NCBI GenBank assembly: GCA_030612225.1
Contig: JAUWOH010000023.1
Location: 1 to 16,114, forward strand
Reading direction: 5' to 3'
Source of the DNA: Desulfobacteraceae bacterium
Lineage (GTDB): Bacteria; Desulfobacterota; Desulfobacteria; Desulfobacterales; JAUWMJ01
Length of the DNA: 16,114 bases
Numbering within the stretch: the first letter of the stretch is position 1; each line of letters starts with the position of its first letter. Under the pieces are notes generated by a model. That model ran no database searches. It saw only the letters and a list, made by a program, of their open reading frames with translations, and was not told where the DNA came from. Of the stretch, positions 6,457-13,305 are shown in pieces. Made by a program: the position numbers and the translations under genes.

Positions 6457-6873
6457 TTAGTCTTCCATCAGTTTTATAATCAAATCGACCAGCGGCGGCT
6501 TTAAAGTTCTCCATTTTGGTTTAATCGCCTTATCTTCATGCCATGCAAATTCTATTGCATCGTATCTTTCCGGTATCAGTTTTTCGTCTTTTTCACCATA
6601 CATTACTGCAGGATAATATTCCACATACAACATACGACTCGGATCAATATTAAATTCTCTTGTGACTTTTGTTGCAATATGACCGGAGCAGCTTTTGATG
6701 CTAATATTGCTTTCCGAAATATCCGAAACAACAGCTATGATGGGCCTTATATAGTCAAGTCCTTTCCCTTTGCCCTTTTTAAGATCAAAGATCCGCAGTC
6801 GGCACTTTCCACTTCCAAGGCGTAGCTTACCGCCAAATCCTTCCCACGAGAATATATCGTTATATATAAGCAT
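6457..6873 (-). CDS. Conserved-looking protein of unknown function
   Basis: A 138-residue protein starts at MLIYNDIFSWEGFGGKL. I do not recognise a named domain. It has no signal peptide or membrane segment and looks like a compact soluble protein: a basic stretch (DLKKGKGKG, about 28-36), a hydrophobic strand PIIAVVSDIS, a cysteine/histidine segment SCSGHIATKV, then DPSRMLYVEYYPAVMYGEKDE and a tryptophan-containing tail (WHEDKAIKPKWRTLKPP). The even mix of secondary-structure-like segments and normal composition make it a real gene. The ATG at 6873 was preferred because the homologous-looking start falls there; an in-frame TTG at 6882 is possible, and neither has a strong ribosome site. The start lies in one arm of an inverted repeat (6872-6961). 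The flanking repeats leave its operon context unclear. Confidence 0.65.
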   Translation of the reverse strand: MLIYNDIFSWEGFGGKLRLGSGKCRLRIFDLKKGKGKGLDYIRPIIAVVSDISESNISIKSCSGHIATKVTREFNIDPSRMLYVEYYPAVMYGEKDEKLIPERYDAIEFAWHEDKAIKPKWRTLKPPLVDLIIKLMED

Positions 6874-6961
6874 AATAGCCAAGAATCCACGTCCGAAGGA
6901 CGTGACATTGATTTACCCCTCGAAGGCATAGCTGTCAGGTTAAGAGAAAATGGGCTATTAT
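6872..6961 (-). promoter_or_regulatory. Potential leader hairpin around the start of the 138-residue gene
   Basis: AATAGCC near 6874-6880 pairs with GGCTATT at 6953-6959, with a 9-bp match overall. Nested inside is a perfect hairpin, CACGTCC (6888-6894) / GGACGTG (6898-6904) with a 3-base loop. In the reverse-strand mRNA the start codon would be held in the outer stem. No known riboswitch class was recognised. Confidence 0.35.
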
Positions 6962-6963
6962 CG

Positions 6964-7076
6964 TTCACAATTATCAATTTTCAATTCACAATTGACAATT
7001 ATCTGTCTATAAAAATGTATTTGTTAAAATCAAATTGTAAATTGTGAATAGTTAATTGCGAATTGTCAATTAAAAA
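6964..7076. repeat. Inverted heptamer array with an AT-rich core (locus E)
   Basis: The left half (6964-7005) has five units of the form TTNNCAA at an exact 7-bp step plus a partial unit. The right half (7035-7076) has units of the complementary form TTGNNAA (TTGTAAA, TTGTGAA, TTGCGAA, TTGTCAA). The halves are separated by about 30 bases. The architecture is that of the array at 149-245, with a different core word. The rest of the spacer down to 7176 holds a small hairpin (7090-7106) and nothing else recognised. Confidence 0.75.
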
Positions 7077-7176
7077 ACAAGCTAAATCCGAATGATTTTA
7101 TCATTCAATTTCTTAACTTGACGGCTGGCTGTAGGTTACATCAGGTTTAAAGTGAACTAACAGTGACTAAAGCCGC

Positions 7177-9924
7177 CTATCGGGTCAACCCGCTGTATAT
7201 TCGCAAAAGCTTGTCCGGGAGTTCGCGAACATCTGAAATAACATTATGATTTACGTCTCCATACAAATCGTCCAGCTTTGAGTATTGGGCAAGGTTAACC
7301 GTTATTGAGTGAACGTAAATATTCTTTGAGTGCACTTCGGATATGGCCTTACGTGTATCCTTGATAGCATAATCCTGCTTGTAGTCAACATCGTTGGGGA
7401 AACCGTCGCTTAAAATTATCATCAGGCGGACTTTGGAAGATACAAAGTCAAATTTACCGGCAGCATGGCGGATTGCCGCTCCCATCCGTGTGCTTCGTTG
7501 CGGAGCCATGGCACTTATCCGCTGGCGGACAGAAGTTCCCATGTCTTCGTCGAAATCTTTTATTTTAAAATAATCGACTCCCAGGCGGCCGGTTCCCGAG
7601 AACCCTGCAATGGCAAAGGCATCTCCTACGACTTCAAGCGCCTCGCAAAAGAGTACAATCGCTTCTTTTTCAACATCAAGGACAGATGCATGGGAGCCGT
7701 AAACAGTGTTTGATGTAGACCTGGAAAGATCTACAAGAAGCAAAACAGCAACATCTCTTTGTTCTTTAATCCGTTTTATATACAGCCGGTCGGAAGGCGT
7801 TATCCCCGCCCTTTTGTCCATGACATAATCTAAAAGGGCTCTGTAATCGAATTCATCTCCTTCTACCCATTGCCTTAATATTTTGAGACCTTCCGGTTTT
7901 AAAAGTTCAAATGCATATTTAATCTTTTTTACCAGAGCATGGTGCTGCTCAAGGACATCGTGATAATAACCGCCATGGTATCCATTTAATGATTTTTCAA
8001 CGATCCTTACATGTTCATTAAGATAATCGCAAATGTTACAGTCCCATTCTTTGTACCAGAAGGTCTTGTGTGTACCGGCATCAGCTATGGCGATATTAAT
8101 GGTTTGAGGTTTTGAAGGACCGATGATTTCCTGAATTTCTATTCCTCGAAATTCGTCGGCCCCAATCATATCTTCTATGTCTTCAGGGGATAAAACTCCA
8201 TTATTTGCTTCAAGGCGCTTTCTTATTTCCGATTTATAAACTTTAAATCCCTTTGCTTCAAGCTTCATCTTAACAGTTTGAGCCATTTCAAAATTACTGT
8301 TTGCCAGATAAAAAAGATCAGGCCGAAGTTGACGCCCAAATGGAAATTTTATGGGCAGGTAAGGTTCCGTTATCTCATCATTATCCGGACTCTTTTTTAA
8401 AATGGCCTCTATTTCAGTGTAGGTGCAAATTACCAGATGAGCACATGCTTCAACCGTATTATTCTTCCTGATCTTTTTTTCAAATCGGCCGACAGCCTTT
8501 TTTAAATACTCTTCATCTGCGCGTAAATTTCTATCTGTAAAACAGCCAAGGGCAATCCTTAAATACAGAAGATAAACAAGCTTAACACATCGTTCTTCTT
8601 TGAAGATGCGCATAGCTTCCTCTTGAAGCATTGGCAGAAAGTTTCTAACAAGGCCAGGATATCTCCTGGCCAGCAATGTTCTAATGCGACCATGTTCAAA
8701 AATTGTAAACAGGTCGGATGCAAGCTCTTTTTTCGGGAAAAGCAGAAAAAACCGCTGCAGGTCGGATATTTTTCCCTGTGAGCGTTCGCTTTCCACGTCG
8801 GGGATGATTCTGGAGAATTTTTCGATTACTTTTTCTAAATCAAAATCGAATGTGTTAAACTCAAAGTGTCCGGATTCAAACCGGGCAAGACATTTATACA
8901 GTTTTATGTTTTCTTCTTTTTTTTTAAAGGTGCTTATTTCATCGGGCAGATAAATAAATTTTCCGTCACAGCAGGCGCCCGATTTGCTTATGCCTTCAAT
9001 GCCGTAAGCTTTCGGCAGCATGGACAGAGGCCGTATGGGAATCATAAATCCGGTTCTTGCACGAAGATAATGGTTTATCTGTTGTGAGACCTGTGTAATG
9101 GGGACAGTTGTCTGCATACCCTCGTATGTATCAGTACCCAGTTTTGATGTAAGAGATAAAAATTTTATGCCAAGCTTCATGTTTTGCCGTACTTTTTCAA
9201 GGCCTAAAGATACAAATTTGCCTAAAGCTTCTTTTGAAAGAAGATACAGCCCTTTTTCCATGCCATCAAGAAAAGGATCGGCCAGACGAAAATCTTCACG
9301 TATAAGCTTGCTCAGCTCTTTTATTTGCCACGGACGCTTTGATGAAGAAAAGGAAAGCACGATTTTTGGCAGTACATAAGAAAAATGCTGACACTGGCTG
9401 TAGGTCAAATCTTTGGAAAAGGTGGTGCTAAGAAGTTTAAGATACTCTGTGGTCGATTGTTTATCACCTGCGGTTATTAGAAGAGTCAGGGATTTTAAGG
9501 GGCCTTTTAAAGTATAGGTCCCCTTTTTTTTCATAATATCAACGGCATCAAGAAACATTTTAAGAATCCTGCCGTTGCCATGCTTCAGCACAGGCACCAG
9601 ATATTCGGCAACAAGGCGGCCAAAGGTCGGGCCGACCCTTCCGGCTTTCCGGGTCAGGTCACGATATTGTAGCAGCTTATTGTGGTCTATATTTTCAATA
9701 AGCTTGATGTATCCTTCGGCAATGGCTTGACCAAAAGAAATTTCCGAAGACATGCCCCACAGCGTTTCATCAACCAGCATCTTTATGTTTTCAGAAGAAA
9801 CGGGTCGCTTTTTATTTTTCAGGCCCGCTGAAACCATATCCGCCAGATCAGGGTCGGCCACAGCAAGCAATTTTAAAGGGTTTTCTTTTCCCATAGAAAA
9901 ACAGGCGGTCTCGTAAAAAGGCAT
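7177..9924 (-). CDS. NorD/CbbO-type VWA-domain protein (partner of the upstream MoxR ATPase)
   Basis: The 915-residue protein has a long helical N-terminal region and a C-terminal von Willebrand factor A domain (about 723-915). The MIDAS metal site is complete: D732-L-S734-R-S736, T812 in QRSTRMG, and D840 in LSDGFPND. The middle carries the segment seen in NorD/CbbO proteins, with DGKFIYLP and then E350xxH353 in RFESGHFEF. Such proteins pair with CbbQ/NorQ AAA+ ATPases, and the pair remodels or helps insert metal into a target enzyme (Rubisco activation for CbbQO, nitric oxide reductase for NorQD). The partner lies directly upstream, 108 bases away, but no target gene is in the window, so the client is unknown. 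The start is uncertain: ATG 9924 abuts the nonamer repeat with only a weak GGTGA before it; ATG 9894 is the alternative. Confidence 0.88.
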   Translation of the reverse strand: MPFYETACFSMGKENPLKLLAVADPDLADMVSAGLKNKKRPVSSENIKMLVDETLWGMSSEISFGQAIAEGYIKLIENIDHNKLLQYRDLTRKAGRVGPTFGRLVAEYLVPVLKHGNGRILKMFLDAVDIMKKKGTYTLKGPLKSLTLLITAGDKQSTTEYLKLLSTTFSKDLTYSQCQHFSYVLPKIVLSFSSSKRPWQIKELSKLIREDFRLADPFLDGMEKGLYLLSKEALGKFVSLGLEKVRQNMKLGIKFLSLTSKLGTDTYEGMQTTVPITQVSQQINHYLRARTGFMIPIRPLSMLPKAYGIEGISKSGACCDGKFIYLPDEISTFKKKEENIKLYKCLARFESGHFEFNTFDFDLEKVIEKFSRIIPDVESERSQGKISDLQRFFLLFPKKELASDLFTIFEHGRIRTLLARRYPGLVRNFLPMLQEEAMRIFKEERCVKLVYLLYLRIALGCFTDRNLRADEEYLKKAVGRFEKKIRKNNTVEACAHLVICTYTEIEAILKKSPDNDEITEPYLPIKFPFGRQLRPDLFYLANSNFEMAQTVKMKLEAKGFKVYKSEIRKRLEANNGVLSPEDIEDMIGADEFRGIEIQEIIGPSKPQTINIAIADAGTHKTFWYKEWDCNICDYLNEHVRIVEKSLNGYHGGYYHDVLEQHHALVKKIKYAFELLKPEGLKILRQWVEGDEFDYRALLDYVMDKRAGITPSDRLYIKRIKEQRDVAVLLLVDLSRSTSNTVYGSHASVLDVEKEAIVLFCEALEVVGDAFAIAGFSGTGRLGVDYFKIKDFDEDMGTSVRQRISAMAPQRSTRMGAAIRHAAGKFDFVSSKVRLMIILSDGFPNDVDYKQDYAIKDTRKAISEVHSKNIYVHSITVNLAQYSKLDDLYGDVNHNVISDVRELPDKLLRIYSGLTR

Positions 9925-9931
9925 TTTTCAC

Positions 9932-10007
9932 CACTGAGATCACGGAGGACACAGAGAATATTATATTTTATTAATTAGTTATCTCTGTGATCTCAGCGGC
10001 CTCTGTG
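9932..10007. repeat. Inverted array of degenerate 9-bp units between the ATPase and VWA genes (locus G)
   Basis: Three nonamers beginning with CAC (CACTGAGAT, CACGGAGGA, CACAGAGAA) occupy 9932-9958. Three complementary nonamers ending in GTG or GCG (ATCTCTGTG, ATCTCAGCG, GCCTCTGTG) occupy 9981-10007, with an AT-rich gap between. The arrangement mirrors the heptamer arrays but with a period of 9. It fills almost the whole gap within the two-gene operon and nearly touches the downstream start codon. Confidence 0.8.
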
Positions 10008-10032
10008 GTAAATTCAACTTTCTACGACGCCA

Positions 10033-10848
10033 TCAAAATATATCTTCAATAAGATCGTTCAACGTTTCCTGCAGCCTTTCATCGTCTGTAAGAGGAAGGC
10101 ATATAGCTGTTTTACATGCTTCGTGTATTGACGTACCTCTTTTTATCAACTGGGCTGCATATATCAACAGGCGGGTGCTTGCCCCTTCCGTCAAACCGTG
10201 CTCCCTGATATTCCTTATTTTTCCTGCCAGGGCAACAAGTCTTGTGGCTGTTTCCATTTCGATTTCTCCTTCATGAGAAACGATCACAGCTTCCTTTTCG
10301 GCTTTCGGATAATCAAATTCAAGGGCGACAAAACGCTGTCGAGTGCTTTGTTTTAAATCCTTTAAAACAGATTGATACCCTGGATTATATGAAATCACCA
10401 TCATAAAACCCTTATGCGCGCGTATTATCTCACCTTTTTTATCTATGCTAAGTGTTCTACGATTGTCGGTTAAAGGATGAATAACAACGGTTGTATCCTT
10501 GCGGGCTTCTACAATTTCGTCAAGATAGCATATGGCGCCAATACGCACAGCGTTTGTCAACGGACCATCGACCCATACTGTTTCATCGTTTTTCAGCAGG
10601 TAACGACCAATAAGATCAGATGCAAACAGGTCTTCATGACAGGCAACGGTTATAAGGGGCCGTTTTAATCGATATGCCATATATTCAACATATCTTGTTT
10701 TACCGCAACCGGTCGGCCCCTTTAACATAATTGGAAGCCGGGCATCATAAGCAGCCTCAAAAATTGCGACCTCATTTTCTGCCTGTACATAATATGGCTC
10801 TTTTTCTATCAGGTAATTGTCGGTAGTCAGCTCGGTTTCATGTTGCAT
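10033..10848 (-). CDS. NorQ/CbbQ-type MoxR-family AAA+ ATPase
   Basis: The 271-residue protein is a single AAA+ module: Walker A GPTGCGKT (44-51), Walker B AICYLDE (105-111), sensor-1 asparagine N155 in ISYNPGYQ, and arginine-finger candidates R170 and R172 in STRQRF. The length and the CbbQ_C-like tail fit the CbbQ/NorQ/GvpN branch of the MoxR family. These ATPases form hexameric rings that work with a VWA protein to remodel a client metalloenzyme. The matching VWA protein is the next gene downstream, so the two very likely form one operon. GTGGAG lies about 11-12 bases before the ATG. The segment upstream holds a palindrome and the divergent promoter of the TraB-family gene. Neither norBC nor Rubisco genes are seen, so a norQ or cbbQ symbol would overstate it. 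Confidence 0.92.
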   Translation of the reverse strand: MQHETELTTDNYLIEKEPYYVQAENEVAIFEAAYDARLPIMLKGPTGCGKTRYVEYMAYRLKRPLITVACHEDLFASDLIGRYLLKNDETVWVDGPLTNAVRIGAICYLDEIVEARKDTTVVIHPLTDNRRTLSIDKKGEIIRAHKGFMMVISYNPGYQSVLKDLKQSTRQRFVALEFDYPKAEKEAVIVSHEGEIEMETATRLVALAGKIRNIREHGLTEGASTRLLIYAAQLIKRGTSIHEACKTAICLPLTDDERLQETLNDLIEDIF

Positions 10849-10876
10849 TAATTAATAATCTCCACTTTTTATTCGC

Positions 10877-10895
10877 TGCAAGTTTTGAACTTGCA
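10877..10895. promoter_or_regulatory. Palindrome in the divergent promoter region, candidate operator
   Basis: TGCAAGTTTTGAACTTGCA is a perfect inverted repeat with 8-bp arms. It sits between the start of the reverse-strand ATPase gene and the -35 box of the forward promoter at 10896, a place where a regulator could affect both directions. It could also simply be a small hairpin. Confidence 0.4.
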
Positions 10896-10923
10896 TTGAC
10901 ACGACAGGTGTAATAGTTATATT
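10896..10923 (+). promoter_or_regulatory. Sigma-70 promoter of the TraB-family gene
   Basis: TTGACA (10896-10901), a 16-base spacer, and TATATT (10918-10923, five of six consensus bases). Transcription would start near 10930, placing the heptamer array at 10943-11044 in the 5' leader. Confidence 0.6.
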
Positions 10924-10942
10924 AGTCTGTCGCAGTAAAAAA

Positions 10943-11044
10943 TCGTTGCTCGTTGCTCGATACTTGATACTCGATACTCGTTAAAAACCAGTAACCAGCA
11001 ACCAGCAACGAGTAACCAGTAACCAGTAACCAGTAACCAGCAAC
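10943..11044. repeat. Inverted heptamer array in the leader of the TraB-family gene (locus B)
   Basis: Five full heptamers plus a partial one (TCGTTGC, TCGATAC and variants) fill 10943-10984. Eight heptamers of the complementary sense (CAGTAAC, CAGCAAC, GAGTAAC) fill 10989-11044 without a phase break. The words are those of the array at 149-245. The two halves can form a long imperfect stem with a very small loop. The array ends 15 bases before the start codon and leaves no clear ribosome binding site. Confidence 0.85.
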
Positions 11045-11059
11045 TTATACACTATACCG

Positions 11060-12223
11060 ATGATAAATAACAGCAATATGATACACCGTCTATACCTTGA
11101 AAACAAAGAAATTATTCTTTTGGGGACTGCTCATGTTTCAAAAGAAAGTGCTCAGCTTGTGAAAGATGTCATTGAGGAGGAAAAACCCGATACTGTTTGT
11201 GTGGAGCTTTGCGAATCCAGGTATCAGGCCATACGTCAGAAGGAAATGTGGCAGGATACGGATATCGTTAAAGTAATCAGGGAAAAAAAATCTTTCCTGC
11301 TTCTTGCAAATCTTCTTCTTGCATCATTTCAAAAAAGAATTGCCAAAAAGCTGAATATTAAGCCTGGTCAGGAAATGATACAGGCTATTGAATCAGGTGA
11401 AGCCATAGGTGCCAAAATATATCTTGCAGACCGGGATATCCGCATAACCCTTTCAAGAACATGGCGTAAAATGGGGTTATGGAGCAAGCTAAAACTGTTA
11501 TTTCAACTCATTTTATCGATCGGAGAAGTCGATGAAATAAGTGAAGAAGACATTGAAAAAATAAAACAAGAAGATGTGCTTGAAACGCTGCTGGCAGATG
11601 TCGGCAAATCACTTCCTGTAGTAAAAGATATCCTGATAGATGAACGGGACCGATATCTTGCTCATAACATAAAAATAGCTCCGGGCACTAAAATAGTAGC
11701 TGTTGTTGGAGCAGGTCATGTGCCGGGAATTAAAAATTTTTGGAATGCTGATATCGATATTAAAGCCCTTGAACAACTGCCACCAAAAGGAAAGGTATTC
11801 GGCATTTTAAAATGGATTATCCCCGCAATCATCCTGATGCTTTTTGTTGCTGGTTTTTTTTACGGAGGAGCTGCTACCGGAAAAGAAATGATAAAATACT
11901 GGCTGTTGGCAAACGGTATACTGGCTGGTCTTGGGGCGGCCATAGCCTTTGCTCATCCTCTTACCATTTTATCTTCCGTCCTGGCTGCCCCATTAACCTC
12001 TCTAAACCCCATGATTGCTGCCGGATGGGTCTCCGGACTTGTGGAGGCCTTTTCGCGGAAACCAAAAGTCAAAGATATAGAAAACCTTCCGGAGGACATA
12101 CTCTCTATACGAGGATTTTGGAAAAACAAGGTTACACGGATCCTTCTGGTTGTGGTATTTACAAACCTTGGCAGCTCTATTGGTACATTTGTCGCTCTCC
12201 CACTAATAGTGAAATTACTTTAG
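11060..12223 (+). CDS. TraB/PrgY-family membrane protein
   Basis: The 387-residue protein has a soluble N-terminal TraB domain (about 10-235) and a C-terminal region with about four predicted membrane helices (about 250-270, 280-300, 302-330, 358-385). Family motifs are LLGTAHVS (20-27; G22, H25), VELCESRY with E49, DERDRYLA (194-201) and VVGAGHVPGI (215-224; H220). This is the pattern of TraB/PrgY proteins, related to the TIKI/GumN metallopeptidase-like superfamily, in which conserved Glu and His residues are thought to bind metal. PrgY reduces pheromone activity in Enterococcus; the role in anaerobic proteobacteria and archaea is unknown. ATG 11060 and the in-frame ATG at 11078 are both possible starts; neither has a strong ribosome site because the repeat array runs up to the gene. 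A lipoprotein gene follows after 70 bases. Confidence 0.87.
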   Translation: MINNSNMIHRLYLENKEIILLGTAHVSKESAQLVKDVIEEEKPDTVCVELCESRYQAIRQKEMWQDTDIVKVIREKKSFLLLANLLLASFQKRIAKKLNIKPGQEMIQAIESGEAIGAKIYLADRDIRITLSRTWRKMGLWSKLKLLFQLILSIGEVDEISEEDIEKIKQEDVLETLLADVGKSLPVVKDILIDERDRYLAHNIKIAPGTKIVAVVGAGHVPGIKNFWNADIDIKALEQLPPKGKVFGILKWIIPAIILMLFVAGFFYGGAATGKEMIKYWLLANGILAGLGAAIAFAHPLTILSSVLAAPLTSLNPMIAAGWVSGLVEAFSRKPKVKDIENLPEDILSIRGFWKNKVTRILLVVVFTNLGSSIGTFVALPLIVKLL

Positions 12224-12293
12224 GGCTCGCGCAAAAATGTTAATTTATTTTCGGAGTCTATGCTTACCTGCACAAACTCTAAGAACCAAATTC

Positions 12294-13046
12294 ATGGAAC
12301 CAAAATATCAATTTCGTCCTAAAATCTATATTGCTGCTATTTTTTCATTGTTTTTAGTTGCTTGCGGTGGCTCCACAACTGTTACTCCGGCTTCAAAACC
12401 ATATATTTCAACCAGGTTTCTTGCACCTGTGCATTTTACCGTTCAGGTCGGTGCGTTTTCAAATCAGACCAATGCACTAAGGCTGACCAGCACCTTACAA
12501 CGTCAGGGACTCAATGCGTATCATTTTGTTCACAAATCGGGTTTGTATAAGGTTCGTTTCGGCAACTTTCCTACAAAAAATGCTGCCCGTAAAAAAGCCG
12601 AAAGCCTTAAGACCAGTGGCATTATTGATACATTTTATATCGTCAGTCCACAGCACCTGCGAGATGAAAACAGCGTAAGAAGATCAATTGTAAAAACAGC
12701 CGAAAATTTTATCGGTGTTTCGTATAGATGGGGGGGGTCTTCTGCCCAGAAAGGGTTTGATTGCAGTGGTTTAACAATGACGGTTTATCGACTGAACGGT
12801 CTGAATCTCCCACGAACTTCAATAAAGCAGTGGAAAGTCGGAAAACCTGTTTTGCGCAGCCAGTTAATAAAAGGAGATCTGGTTTTTTTCGCAACCTCAG
12901 GATGGAAAAAAATATCTCATGTGGGTATATATACGGGAAATAATAAATTTATCCACGCATCCGGCAGCGGCAAAAAAATCCGCACAGATTCACTTTCAGG
13001 CAAATATTATAAATCCAAATATGTCGGTGCAAGAACGTATTTATAA
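12294..13046 (+). CDS. Lipoprotein with SPOR and NlpC/P60 peptidase domains
   Basis: The 250-residue protein starts with a signal peptide ending in the lipobox LVAC (C24), so it should be lipid-anchored in the envelope. Residues about 46-118 form a SPOR domain (HFTVQVGAFSNQTNA through DTFYIVSP), which binds denuded glycan strands at division sites. Residues about 131-250 form an NlpC/P60 peptidase: YRWGGSS, catalytic C157 in FDCSGL, H209 in ISHVGIY and H221 in FIHASG. It probably cleaves peptidoglycan stem peptides, with the SPOR domain guiding it (inference). ATG 12294 is preferred because it places the signal peptide correctly; the frame is open from 12237 without a ribosome site there. A run of eight G bases (12730-12737) encodes part of the WGG motif. 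It is probably transcribed with the TraB-family gene. Confidence 0.88.
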   Translation: MEPKYQFRPKIYIAAIFSLFLVACGGSTTVTPASKPYISTRFLAPVHFTVQVGAFSNQTNALRLTSTLQRQGLNAYHFVHKSGLYKVRFGNFPTKNAARKKAESLKTSGIIDTFYIVSPQHLRDENSVRRSIVKTAENFIGVSYRWGGSSAQKGFDCSGLTMTVYRLNGLNLPRTSIKQWKVGKPVLRSQLIKGDLVFFATSGWKKISHVGIYTGNNKFIHASGSGKKIRTDSLSGKYYKSKYVGARTYL

Positions 13047-13050
13047 AATT

Positions 13051-13145
13051 GTAAACGTTCACAGAACGTTGAAATTGGAAAATAGAAATTGGAAATTCGG
13101 CCTTCATGCTTTGTAACCGTTCACAGTTGTCGGTTCACAGTTTTC
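13051..13145. repeat. Two short heptamer arrays downstream of the lipoprotein gene (locus F)
   Basis: Units AAATTGG, AAAATAG, AAATTGG and AAATTCG run in phase from 13072 to 13099. A second set, CGTTCAC, AGTTGTC, GGTTCAC and AGTTTTC, runs in phase from 13118 to 13145. The word CGTTCACAGTTG (13118-13129) has a perfect 12-bp complement at 13237-13248, and CGTTCACAG also occurs at 13056-13064. The words differ from the other arrays but the 7-bp step is the same. Confidence 0.65.
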
Positions 13146-13197
13146 CTGATAAATTGTTGATAACCTGCATGATTTTTTCAAACTTCTAAATCTTTAA

Positions 13198-13235
13198 AAG
13201 AGAATTCCTTAATTCTCTTATGCTTTTTGTCTTTT
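13198..13235 (+). terminator. Possible terminator for the TraB-lipoprotein unit
   Basis: The perfect 9-bp stem AAGAGAATT (13198-13206) / AATTCTCTT (13211-13219) has a 4-base loop and is followed by a T-rich stretch (13222-13235). It lies about 150 bases past the lipoprotein stop. The stem is AT-rich, so the call is moderate. Confidence 0.45.
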
Positions 13236-13305
13236 TCAACTGTGAACGATATTACATAATCCTTAAGCATTTCACTCGAATCCCTGACCCCTTGAAGCCC
13301 TATAA

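Noticed and set aside
6747..6977. A 76-codon frame overlapping the start of the 138-residue gene
   Set aside because: Its beginning runs through the heptamer repeat and its body is a shifted reading of the neighbouring gene. A short leader peptide from its inner ATG cannot be excluded and is mentioned under findings.
7177..10848. Naming the pair norQ/norD or cbbQ/cbbO outright
   Set aside because: No nitric oxide reductase or Rubisco genes are in view, and the family has several clients.
11060..12223. Conjugation TraB (type IV secretion) protein
   Set aside because: The GTAHVS and GAGHVPG motifs belong to the unrelated TraB/PrgY pheromone-shutdown family; no transfer genes are present.
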